Part shown: piece by piece, positions 1 to 5,087 of the stretch
Position numbering within the stretch: position 1 is the first letter of the stretch
Layout: each line of letters begins with the position of its first letter
DNA from: JAVMKJ01 sp031732875
GTDB lineage: Bacteria > Pseudomonadota > Gammaproteobacteria > Competibacterales > Competibacteraceae
Direction: 5' to 3'
Assembly: GCA_031732875.1 (NCBI GenBank)
Contig: JAVMKL010000010.1
Span: 1-9,907 of the forward strand
DNA length: 9,907 nt
Translations under genes and position numbers: made by a program
The notes under the pieces: generated by a model
Seen by the model: only the letters and a program-made list of their open reading frames with translations
Told to the model about the DNA's origin: nothing
Database searches by the model: none

Positions 1-98
1 CCATCTATCCAGGGGCGCCGGAAGCCTGCGACCGCAAGGACAACGACTGCAACCCCGTCACCCCCGAAACATGCGCCCTTGGCTGCCCGCAACTGTAG
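1..98 (+). CDS. C-terminal end of a MopE-like metal-binding-motif protein (partial)
   Basis: Only the last 31 codons are in the window, read in the frame starting at base 3 and ending at TAG 96-98. The visible residues include YPGAPEACDRKDNDC followed by NPVTPETCALGCPQL. The Y-P-G-A-P-E-x-C-D-x-x-D-N-D-C pattern is the hallmark of the putative metal-binding motif found in MopE-type and many large secreted proteins, where Asp and Cys residues are thought to bind metal or form disulfides. Four cysteines in this short tail fit an extracytoplasmic location. The stop codon lies 10 bp before the start of the next gene, so the two are probably co-transcribed. The upstream part is missing, so total length and other domains are unknown. 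Confidence 0.75.
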   Translation, partial: IYPGAPEACDRKDNDCNPVTPETCALGCPQL

Positions 99-108
99 GA
101 GGTCTCTG

Positions 109-2571
109 ATGAACCGTCATTCCTTCAGCGTCACCGTTCAACCCCCCCACCCCAACCCTCCTCCGCTAGGGGGGAGGGCGTTACCTTTCTACATTTTCCT
201 GGCGGCGCTGCTGGGCGGACTGGCCGCCTTCGACGCGGGCGCGATCACCGAAAGCAACACGCTCCCCCTGAGTGAGGAAGCGACCGTCGTTGCCCTGGAC
301 GGCGACACCCTGGTCGTCGGCGCGCCCCACGCCGCCATCGCCGGCGCCCAGCAAGCAGGCCGGGCGTTCGTGGTTCTGCGCCAGGGGACCAATTGGACCC
401 AGCAAGCCGAGCTGCTCCCCAGCCCCGATAACCGGGCCGCTTTCGATGAATTCGGTTCGGCGGTTGCGGTCGCCGGCGATACCGTGGTGGTCGGCGCGCG
501 GCGTCAGAACAGCGATCGGGGCGCGGCCTACGTGTTCGTGCGCAGCGGCGCGACCTGGACGCAACAGGCCCAACTGATCGCCAGCGACGGCGCGGCCGGT
601 CATGGCTTCGGCGCGGCGGTGGCGATCTCCGGCGACACGGCGGTGATCGGCGCGGGTGGGGCCAATGCCAGCTACGTATTCAAACGGGTCGGCGCGACCT
701 GGACCCAGCAGCCCAGGCTCGCCGCCAACGATGGCGCAACCGGCGACAGCTTCGGCTGCGCCGTGGCGGTCTCCGGCGACAGCGCCCTGATCGGCGCGCC
801 CAGCAAAACCACGGGCGCCGGCGCGGCCTACCTGTTCAAGAGCGCCGGCGGCGACTGGAACAGCCCGCAACAGACCAAACTGACCGCGGGCGGCGGCGCC
901 AACGCCTATCTGGGCTACGCCGTGGACCTGTCCGGGCGGGTCGCCCTGCTCGGCGCGCCGGGCGAAACCGGCAACACCGGCGCGGGTTATGTCTTCTTTT
1001 CCAACGGCACGACCTGGACCCAGCAGGCCCGGCTGGCGGCAGCCAGCGGCGCGGCCGGCGACCGTCTGGGCCGGACGGTGAACCTGGGCGGCGAACAGGC
1101 CGATGTCGCCCTGCTCGGCGCGCCGGGCGCGTCGACCACGAAAGGCGCGGCCCATCTGTTCGCCCGCCAGGGCACGGCCTGGACCGCCTCGGCCAGCGAC
1201 CCCCTGACCGCCTCGGCTGGCGCGAGCAACGACGCGCTCGGCCGCGGGGTGGCGCTGTTCGGCGATACCGCCGTCGCGGTCGCCCCCGGGGCTGCCGATG
1301 CCTACGTCTACCGCTTCGACTGCGGCTTCGGGCGCGACTGGACCGCCGGCGTCTGGCTGTTCGGCGGCCTGCCCTGCAACCCGAACCCGAACACGGTGCA
1401 AGGCCAGTTCGGCGACAACTTCAATCCCGCCAACTACGGAACCACCAAGCGCTGGATCGTCTACGACTGGAACGAGAACACCAAGGCGTTCGTCGCGCTG
1501 GGATTGACCGCTCCCTCCCTGGCGCAAGGGGCTGGCTTCCAGCACAAAACCCTCGACGGCGCCCGCGCCGACGTGACCGGCCTCGCCACCACCCCGATCC
1601 CCTCGGCGCAATGTCCTTCCACCGTCGGCTGCTTCGAGATCCCCCTCGTCGCCCCGACCGGCAGCGAAACCAACCGCGCCAACCTGGTCGGCCATCCGTT
1701 CCCGTACCCGGTCGACTGGGCCGACGTGCGCTTCGTCCATAACGGCACCGCCTATACCCCCACCGATGCCGCGACCGCCAACCTCGCCTACAAGAACTTC
1801 AAGCGCTACAACGGCAACGCCTACGAAAGTTACGACGACCTCACCCCGGGCATGGGCGGCAATCTGTGGCCCCACGAAAGCGTTTGGGTCTACGTCAAAC
1901 CGGGCGCCACGGCTTTGGGCATCAAGCTGCTGATCCCCGCCCAGCCGAGCCGGCAAAATGCCGCCGTCCCGCCGGATAGCCCCGCGCGGTTCGCCCGGCT
2001 GGAACGGTTGCTCGGCTGGCTGATCCCGGCCGCCGAAGCCAAACCGGAAGATGACGCCAAGGCGGCTGCCCGCGACGCCCGCCGCAAACAGCACCGCGAC
2101 GCCATCGCCCGCGGCGAAGCCTGGTATGTCCGGCTGATCGTCGAAACCGCCGACGGCCAATTCGCCGATCCCGCCAACGTCCTCGGCCAACTGGCCGACG
2201 CCGACGACGGCTACGACGAGTGCGATCTGGACGAACCGCCGCCCCTGGCCGACGGCCCGACCCTGAGCCTGATCTTCCCCCACTCCAACTGGAAAACCGC
2301 CGCCGGGGACTACAGCAGCGACTACCACCGGCTCAACAAGAACAAGGGTGACCGCTGGACCTTCGAGGTGCGCGGCAATCAAAAAGGAACTCTGCGGCTG
2401 CGCTGGCAGGCCAGCAGCCCCGAGGCCCTGGCCCGGGGCCAACTGGTGGACGAGGAAACCGGCGCCGTCATCGCCGCCGCCGGCACCGACCATTACGAGT
2501 TCGCGCTGAATGGGCCGACGCGGGCCTTCCGGTGGGACTATTTTGCCAACAGCGGCAAGCCGCCCAAATGA
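109..2571 (+). CDS. Exported FG-GAP beta-propeller protein with unrecognised C-terminal region
   Basis: This 820-residue protein starts at ATG 109, chosen because AGGAGG (97-102) lies 6 bases upstream; a TTG at 79 is in frame but has no such site. Residues 26-40 form a hydrophobic stretch ending near A-G-A, a likely Sec signal peptide. Residues about 50-403 hold seven imperfect repeats with the pattern FG-x-A-V-A-x-x-GDT-x-x-x-GA, then G-A-x-Y-V-F and TWTQQ. These are FG-GAP repeats, which fold as a seven-bladed beta-propeller as in integrin alpha chains and often bind calcium or partner proteins. Residues about 404-620 look beta-rich, with a VGHPFPYPVDWADV segment and a YNGNAYESYDDLTPGM segment. 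Residues about 635-680 are charged and helical, and 697-709 are very acidic (D-A-D-D-G-Y-D-E-C-D-L-D-E). I recognise no family in the C-terminal half and no anchor at the end, so it is probably periplasmic or secreted. Residues 12-24 are encoded by a REP-like palindrome. The precise role is unknown. Confidence 0.85.
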   Translation: MNRHSFSVTVQPPHPNPPPLGGRALPFYIFLAALLGGLAAFDAGAITESNTLPLSEEATVVALDGDTLVVGAPHAAIAGAQQAGRAFVVLRQGTNWTQQAELLPSPDNRAAFDEFGSAVAVAGDTVVVGARRQNSDRGAAYVFVRSGATWTQQAQLIASDGAAGHGFGAAVAISGDTAVIGAGGANASYVFKRVGATWTQQPRLAANDGATGDSFGCAVAVSGDSALIGAPSKTTGAGAAYLFKSAGGDWNSPQQTKLTAGGGANAYLGYAVDLSGRVALLGAPGETGNTGAGYVFFSNGTTWTQQARLAAASGAAGDRLGRTVNLGGEQADVALLGAPGASTTKGAAHLFARQGTAWTASASDPLTASAGASNDALGRGVALFGDTAVAVAPGAADAYVYRFDCGFGRDWTAGVWLFGGLPCNPNPNTVQGQFGDNFNPANYGTTKRWIVYDWNENTKAFVALGLTAPSLAQGAGFQHKTLDGARADVTGLATTPIPSAQCPSTVGCFEIPLVAPTGSETNRANLVGHPFPYPVDWADVRFVHNGTAYTPTDAATANLAYKNFKRYNGNAYESYDDLTPGMGGNLWPHESVWVYVKPGATALGIKLLIPAQPSRQNAAVPPDSPARFARLERLLGWLIPAAEAKPEDDAKAAARDARRKQHRDAIARGEAWYVRLIVETADGQFADPANVLGQLADADDGYDECDLDEPPPLADGPTLSLIFPHSNWKTAAGDYSSDYHRLNKNKGDRWTFEVRGNQKGTLRLRWQASSPEALARGQLVDEETGAVIAAAGTDHYEFALNGPTRAFRWDYFANSGKPPK
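156..178 (+). repeat. REP-like palindrome inside the signal-peptide coding region
   Basis: Arms CCCTCCTCC (156-164) and GGGGGAGGG (170-178) pair over 9 bp with one G-T wobble around a 5-base loop. The preceding bases 146-155 (CCCACCCCAA type) match the CCCTCACCCC lead of the intergenic copies at 2611-2662 and 2770-2819, so this is probably the same dispersed family. It is read in frame as PPHPNPPPLGGRA, residues 12-24 of the FG-GAP protein, between the start codon and the hydrophobic core of the signal peptide. Confidence 0.6.
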
Positions 2572-2610
2572 CCGGCTTAATGAGGCGCCTTTTCCCCTCC
2601 TGAGCTAAGA

Positions 2611-2662
2611 AGCTGTCTAAAAACTCCCCTCTCTTCTGGGAGAGGGGTTAGGGGTGAGGGTG
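2611..2662 (-). repeat. REP-like unit, left member of an inverted pair
   Basis: The unit contains a perfect 8-bp hairpin, CCCCTCTC (2626-2633) with GAGAGGGG (2640-2647) and a 6-base loop, followed by TTAGGGGTGAGGGT. Its reverse complement aligns along nearly its whole length with 2770-2819: the CCCTCACCCCT lead, the CCCCTCTCCC hairpin, and the outer sequence AGCTGTCT (2611-2618), which corresponds to GGACAGTCT on the far side. Palindromic units of this kind are common non-coding dispersed repeats in gammaproteobacterial genomes. Confidence 0.7.
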
Positions 2663-2769
2663 CTTTTTCAAAGGGTTAGCTACCGTTTGGCTCGTCACAG
2701 GCGGTATAAAAACCCTTCGAAGCGGCAGTTTTTCGTGCAACATGAGTTCGGCTAAATCATTCAAAATAG

Positions 2770-2819
2770 ACCCTCACCCCTGCCCCTCTCCCACGGGGAG
2801 AGGGGTTCTTGGACAGTCT
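2770..2819 (+). repeat. REP-like unit, right member of an inverted pair
   Basis: ACCCTCACCCCTG leads into a perfect 10-bp hairpin, CCCCTCTCCC (2783-2792) with GGGAGAGGGG (2796-2805) and a 3-base loop, then TTCTTGGACAGTCT. It is the inverted counterpart of the unit at 2611-2662, with about 107 bp between them. No T-tract follows, so it is a poor intrinsic terminator, though it may stabilise mRNA ends. Confidence 0.7.
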
Positions 2820-2932
2820 CTAAAGGAAGAGTGCGCGCGGTGCCGGGGTGGTTTGATCCCGGCGCGTCTACCTGATGGTTTGGTTGAAGATCATTCCGGT
2901 CACCCATCCTTTGTCACCCGTGAGAACTGTTG

Positions 2933-3127
2933 ATGAATTCCGAACAGCCCCTATTGCCGAACGCACCGACCGAGGCCGACCCCGATCTGGAGCGTCGCGA
3001 AGTCCTCAAGCGCCTGGGCCGCTACGCTGCCTACACCCCGCCAGCGGTGTTGACCCTGCTGGCCTCCCGCAAGGCGCTGGCCGATTCGCTGGGCGGTCCC
3101 ATCGATCCGCCGCCGCCCGAGCCTTGA
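2933..3127 (+). CDS. Small peptide with twin-arginine-like leader, possible substrate of the downstream PqqD/kinase system
   Basis: A 64-residue product starts at ATG 2933; the in-frame TTG at 2930 is an alternative, and the ribosome-binding site is weak (GTGAGA, 2919-2924). Residues 1-20 are acidic and proline-containing. R21-R22 begin RREVLKRLGRYAAY, then a hydrophobic segment TPPAVLTLLAS (35-45) and RKALA-DS (46-52), which resembles a signal-peptidase site. The tail GGPIDPPPPEP is proline-rich. Overall it reads like a short Tat-type signal with only about 14 residues left after cleavage, or like a leader-core precursor peptide. Small proteins with an RR-x(2)-LK...Y-x-x-P-x-V pattern occur, as far as I recall, beside PqqD-like and HprK-like genes. 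The next non-toxin-antitoxin gene is exactly such a fusion. That it is a modified peptide precursor is inference; a small membrane or Tat-exported peptide is the alternative. Confidence 0.65.
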   Translation: MNSEQPLLPNAPTEADPDLERREVLKRLGRYAAYTPPAVLTLLASRKALADSLGGPIDPPPPEP

Positions 3128-3191
3128 GCCGAACGGCCTTCAGGGAAGATCCGTGCGAAGGTTTTGAAATGGTTTTTCTTTTTGTGGTCTT

Positions 3192-3213
3192 GGTTCGGCG
3201 TCCTTGCCGAACC
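3192..3213. promoter_or_regulatory. Inverted repeat overlapping the higBA -35 box
   Basis: GGTTCGGC (3192-3199) and GCCGAACC (3206-3213) are perfect 8-bp inverted arms with a 6-base spacer. They overlap the proposed -35 box (3204-3209). No T-tract follows on either strand, so an operator is more likely than a terminator, though a hairpin at the end of the upstream transcript is possible. Confidence 0.4.
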
Positions 3214-3232
3214 TGGATTTGAGGATTACTAT
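3204..3232 (+). promoter_or_regulatory. Predicted sigma-70 promoter of higBA
   Basis: TTGCCG (3204-3209) and TACTAT (3227-3232) are separated by 17 bases, each close to the -35 and -10 consensus. The toxin start codon lies 28 bases downstream of the -10. The promoter gives the toxin-antitoxin pair its own transcription and may also drive the kinase and nucleotidyltransferase genes behind it. Confidence 0.55.
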
Positions 3233-3250
3233 TCTCCCAAAATGGGAGAA
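3232..3250. promoter_or_regulatory. Palindromic candidate HigA operator between -10 box and toxin start
   Basis: TTCTCCC (3232-3238) and GGGAGAA (3244-3250) are perfect 7-bp arms around AAAAT. The site touches the end of the -10 box, covers the probable transcription start, and contains the toxin's Shine-Dalgarno-like GGGAGAA. HigA-type antitoxins typically autoregulate by binding such palindromes, so this is the natural operator. The same bases could also form an RNA hairpin that limits toxin translation. Confidence 0.5.
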
Positions 3251-3260
3251 GCATCGGATT

Positions 3261-3569
3261 ATGCGGGTTATCGCCAAGAGTACGTTAAAGCGATTCTGGG
3301 AGCAGCCCGCTTACCGCGATGCCCAGGGGCCGCTGGAAAGCTGGTATGAGGAGGCTCTCCGCTCGGAATGGACTTCACCGCAAGTGGTGAAGTCCCAATA
3401 CGCTAACGCGAGTATCTGTGGAAATAATCGCGTCGTGTTCAATATCGGCGGGAACAAGTATCGCCTGGTCGTCGAAATGCAGTATCGAGCCGGTATTGCA
3501 TGGGTGAAATTCATTGGCACTCATGCGCAGTACGACCAAATCAACGTGGAGAGCGTGAATGAATATTAA
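3261..3569 (+). CDS. higB: HigB-type mRNA interferase toxin
   Basis: A 102-residue protein starts at ATG 3261 (MRVIAKSTLKRFWEQPAY), with GGGAGAA 10 bases upstream; an earlier in-frame ATG at 3204 would place the promoter and operator inside the gene. The sequence shows the HigB family signature: a start of the form M-x-VI-x-K-x-TL-x-x-FW, a Y-EEALRSEW middle, then NRVVFNIGGNKYRLVV and VKFIGTHAQYDQI near the C-terminus. Family members are RelE-fold, ribosome-dependent endoribonucleases of about 95-105 residues, so this copy looks intact. It overlaps the antitoxin start by 11 bases, the toxin-first order typical of hig loci. The module is visibly more AT-rich than neighbouring genes, which suggests acquisition by transfer. 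Confidence 0.9.
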   Translation: MRVIAKSTLKRFWEQPAYRDAQGPLESWYEEALRSEWTSPQVVKSQYANASICGNNRVVFNIGGNKYRLVVEMQYRAGIAWVKFIGTHAQYDQINVESVNEY

Positions 3570-3918
3570 GCCCATTCGCAACGACGACGACTTGCGGACG
3601 GCATTCCGTCACCTTGAAACGGTCTTCCAGGCCGAAGAAGGCACGCCCGAAGCCGACGAAATGGAGATGCTGGTCACCTTGATCGAAGCCTACGAGAACC
3701 GGCATTACCCCATCGGCCCGGCGGACCCGGTGGAAGCGATCAAATTCCGCATGGAACAACAAGGACTCACCCCCCGCGATCTTGAAGCCTATATCGGTTC
3801 CAGCGGGCGCGTATCCGAGGTGCTCAACCGCAAAAGACCCTTGAGCCTGCGCATGGTGAAACGCCTGCACGAGGGCCTTCGTATCCCTTACGAGAGCCTG
3901 TTAAGCAAGGTCGCGTAA
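3559..3918 (+). CDS. higA: HigA-type antitoxin, XRE-family HTH regulator
   Basis: This 119-residue protein starts inside the end of the toxin gene, with GGAG (3548-3551) seven bases upstream. The N-terminal half (IRNDDDLRTAFRHLETVFQ, then GTPEADEMEMLVTLIEAYE and HYPIGPADPVEAIKFRMEQ) is characteristic of the COG5499 type of HigA antitoxin and is thought to wrap the toxin. The C-terminal half contains a helix-turn-helix (GLTPRDLEAYIGSSGRVSEV, then LNRKRPLSLRMVKRL) for DNA binding. It should neutralise HigB and repress the shared promoter at 3204-3250. Its stop lies only 17 bases before the PqqD/HprK gene, so that gene may be transcribed from the toxin-antitoxin promoter. Confidence 0.9.
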   Translation: MNIKPIRNDDDLRTAFRHLETVFQAEEGTPEADEMEMLVTLIEAYENRHYPIGPADPVEAIKFRMEQQGLTPRDLEAYIGSSGRVSEVLNRKRPLSLRMVKRLHEGLRIPYESLLSKVA

Positions 3919-3935
3919 ACGCCCGGCAATCCGCC

Positions 3936-5087
3936 ATGTCGCTGCCCGCCATCGTCCTGCGCGACCATCTGGTCCTCTGCGACGCCGACCGGCTGCGGGT
4001 GCTCAACCCCACCGCCCGCCGCCTGTGGGAAATCCACCAGGAAACCCAGGATGCGGCGCGGGCGGTGATGTGGCTGGTCGAGACCTACGGCCTGACTATG
4101 GAAGAGGCGGAACGGGATGTTGCGGTGCTGTTCGCTCCCGACCCGCTTCCCGAAGACGCGTCAACCACCCCGGCGCTACGCACCACCCCTCCTGATCCCA
4201 GGAGGGGAACAAATCCTGCCGACCCCGGCGGGCGGCCAGCACGGGCGCCGGCAACCCAGGGATGGGATGCTCGCTACCGCCTCCACGACCGGCCCTTTTC
4301 CTTGCGGTGCGCCACCGCCGACTTGGCCCGCGCCGTCGAACCGCTGTTCGCGCACTTGCGGGTGGAAACGGTCGAGGGACCGCAGTTCGCGCTTGAAAGC
4401 CACGCCGACGGCTTCACCGGCTGGCGCGATCGGGAATTATTGTTTGAAACGCCCAGCCTGGACGGCGCGGTCATCGGCCTGTTCGGCGCCATCGTGCAAT
4501 ACGCCTGCGCCGAACGGGACAGCATCGCCACCCTGCACGCCGGCGCGGTGAGCGACGGGCACACCGCCCTGGTGCTGGCCGAATCGGGCGGCAGCGGCAA
4601 GTCCACCCTGACCGCCGCCCTGCTGGCGCGCGGTTACCGCTACCTGAGCGACGACGTGGTGCTGCTAGAGCGGAGCAGCGGTCATGCCGTCCCTGTTCCC
4701 ATCGCTCTGAACCTCAAATCCGGCAGTGTCCCGGTCCTGGCCGACCTCTACCCCGAACTGCCGTGCCTGCCGGCCTGGCGCAGCGGCGACCGCCGGTTGC
4801 GATTCCTGCCGCCGCCGGAATTCGCCCGGCGCCGGCCCGACCGCGCCTATCCGGTTGCCGCCTTGGTGTTCCCCCGCTACCGGCCCGACGCCGGGCTGGA
4901 ACTCCAACCGCTCGATCCGATAGCGGTCCTGACCCGCCTGGTGGAAAGCGACACCCGACTCGACCGTCCCTTGAATCCGGCCAAGATCGGGGAACTGTGC
5001 GCCTGGATCGAAGCCACTCCGACCTACGCCCTGCGCTACGGCGATCTGGCGGCGGCGGTGGACGCCGTGACGACCGTATGGCCCTGA
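3936..5087 (+). CDS. Fused PqqD-like domain and HprK-related kinase
   Basis: This 383-residue protein starts at ATG 3936; I see no clear Shine-Dalgarno sequence, so it may depend on translation from upstream. Residues 1-75 resemble PqqD (LRVLNPTARRLWEIHQ, then GLTMEEAERDVAVLFA), a fold that binds leader peptides in RiPP pathways and acts as a peptide chaperone. Residues about 76-108 are a low-complexity Pro/Arg/Gly linker. Residues about 110-383 resemble HPr serine kinase-type proteins: ATLHAGAV with H201, a P-loop ESGGSGKST (216-224, K222), and LSDDVVLLE (D239, D240) as the metal-binding acidic pair. Such HprK-like enzymes occur beside PqqD and nucleotidyltransferase genes, and in some lasso-peptide clusters a homologue phosphorylates the precursor. 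Usually the two domains are separate proteins. Its end overlaps the next gene by 10 bases, so the two are translationally coupled. Substrate unknown; the peptide at 2933-3127 is the obvious candidate. Confidence 0.8.
   Translation: MSLPAIVLRDHLVLCDADRLRVLNPTARRLWEIHQETQDAARAVMWLVETYGLTMEEAERDVAVLFAPDPLPEDASTTPALRTTPPDPRRGTNPADPGGRPARAPATQGWDARYRLHDRPFSLRCATADLARAVEPLFAHLRVETVEGPQFALESHADGFTGWRDRELLFETPSLDGAVIGLFGAIVQYACAERDSIATLHAGAVSDGHTALVLAESGGSGKSTLTAALLARGYRYLSDDVVLLERSSGHAVPVPIALNLKSGSVPVLADLYPELPCLPAWRSGDRRLRFLPPPEFARRRPDRAYPVAALVFPRYRPDAGLELQPLDPIAVLTRLVESDTRLDRPLNPAKIGELCAWIEATPTYALRYGDLAAAVDAVTTVWP
4186..4207 (+). repeat. Palindrome in the inter-domain linker of the PqqD/HprK gene
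   Basis: CCCCTCCT (4186-4193) and AGGAGGGG (4200-4207) are perfect 8-bp inverted arms around GATCCC. It resembles the C-tract/G-tract palindromes elsewhere in the window but lacks the CCCTCACCCC lead, so it may belong to a related rather than the same repeat family. It is read in frame as PPDPRRG (residues 84-91), exactly between the two recognised domains. Confidence 0.5.

Larger units (their letters stand above)
2572..2932. other. Intergenic region carrying paired REP-like units, no gene seen
   Basis: This 361-bp stretch separates the FG-GAP gene from the small peptide gene. It is mostly an inverted pair of REP-like units (2611-2662 and 2770-2819) around a more AT-rich core. The core includes TATAAA at 2705-2710, which could serve as a -10 box, but I see no convincing -35 at the right distance. 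AAGGGTT (2671-2677) and AACCCTT (2711-2717) form a further short inverted repeat in the core. The open frame from 2742 to 2933 is repeat sequence translated in a chance frame and is not called as a gene. Bases 2820-2932 hold no clear promoter or hairpin, although transcription of the small peptide gene must start somewhere here or upstream. Confidence 0.6.

Noticed and set aside
181..2493. A 770-codon open frame on the minus strand opposite the FG-GAP gene
   Set aside because: It is composed of Gly/Ala/Arg/Val-rich sequence typical of an antisense frame in GC-rich DNA, while the plus-strand frame has a ribosome-binding site, a signal peptide and clear FG-GAP repeats.
2579..2598. AGGCGCCT followed by TTT after the FG-GAP gene as a terminator
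   Set aside because: It is an 8-bp palindrome without a loop, so no stable hairpin forms.
2572..2932. CRISPR array in the C/G-tract repeat region
   Set aside because: There are only two units, in opposite orientation, each an internal hairpin, with no regular direct repeats or spacers.
2742..2933. A 63-codon frame in the gap before the small peptide gene
   Set aside because: Its central part (DPHPCPSPTGRGVLG) is the translated REP-like repeat and it has no ribosome-binding site.
3204..3260. An earlier toxin start at 3204
   Set aside because: It would put the promoter -10 box and the palindromic operator inside the coding region and add 19 residues absent from the usual HigB N-terminus, which begins M-x-VI-x-K.
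4763..5077. An upstream extension of the nucleotidyltransferase by 105 residues
   Set aside because: The extension overlaps the kinase frame and has Pro/Arg-rich shadow composition; ATG 5078 begins the recognisable protein and gives a normal 10-base overlap.
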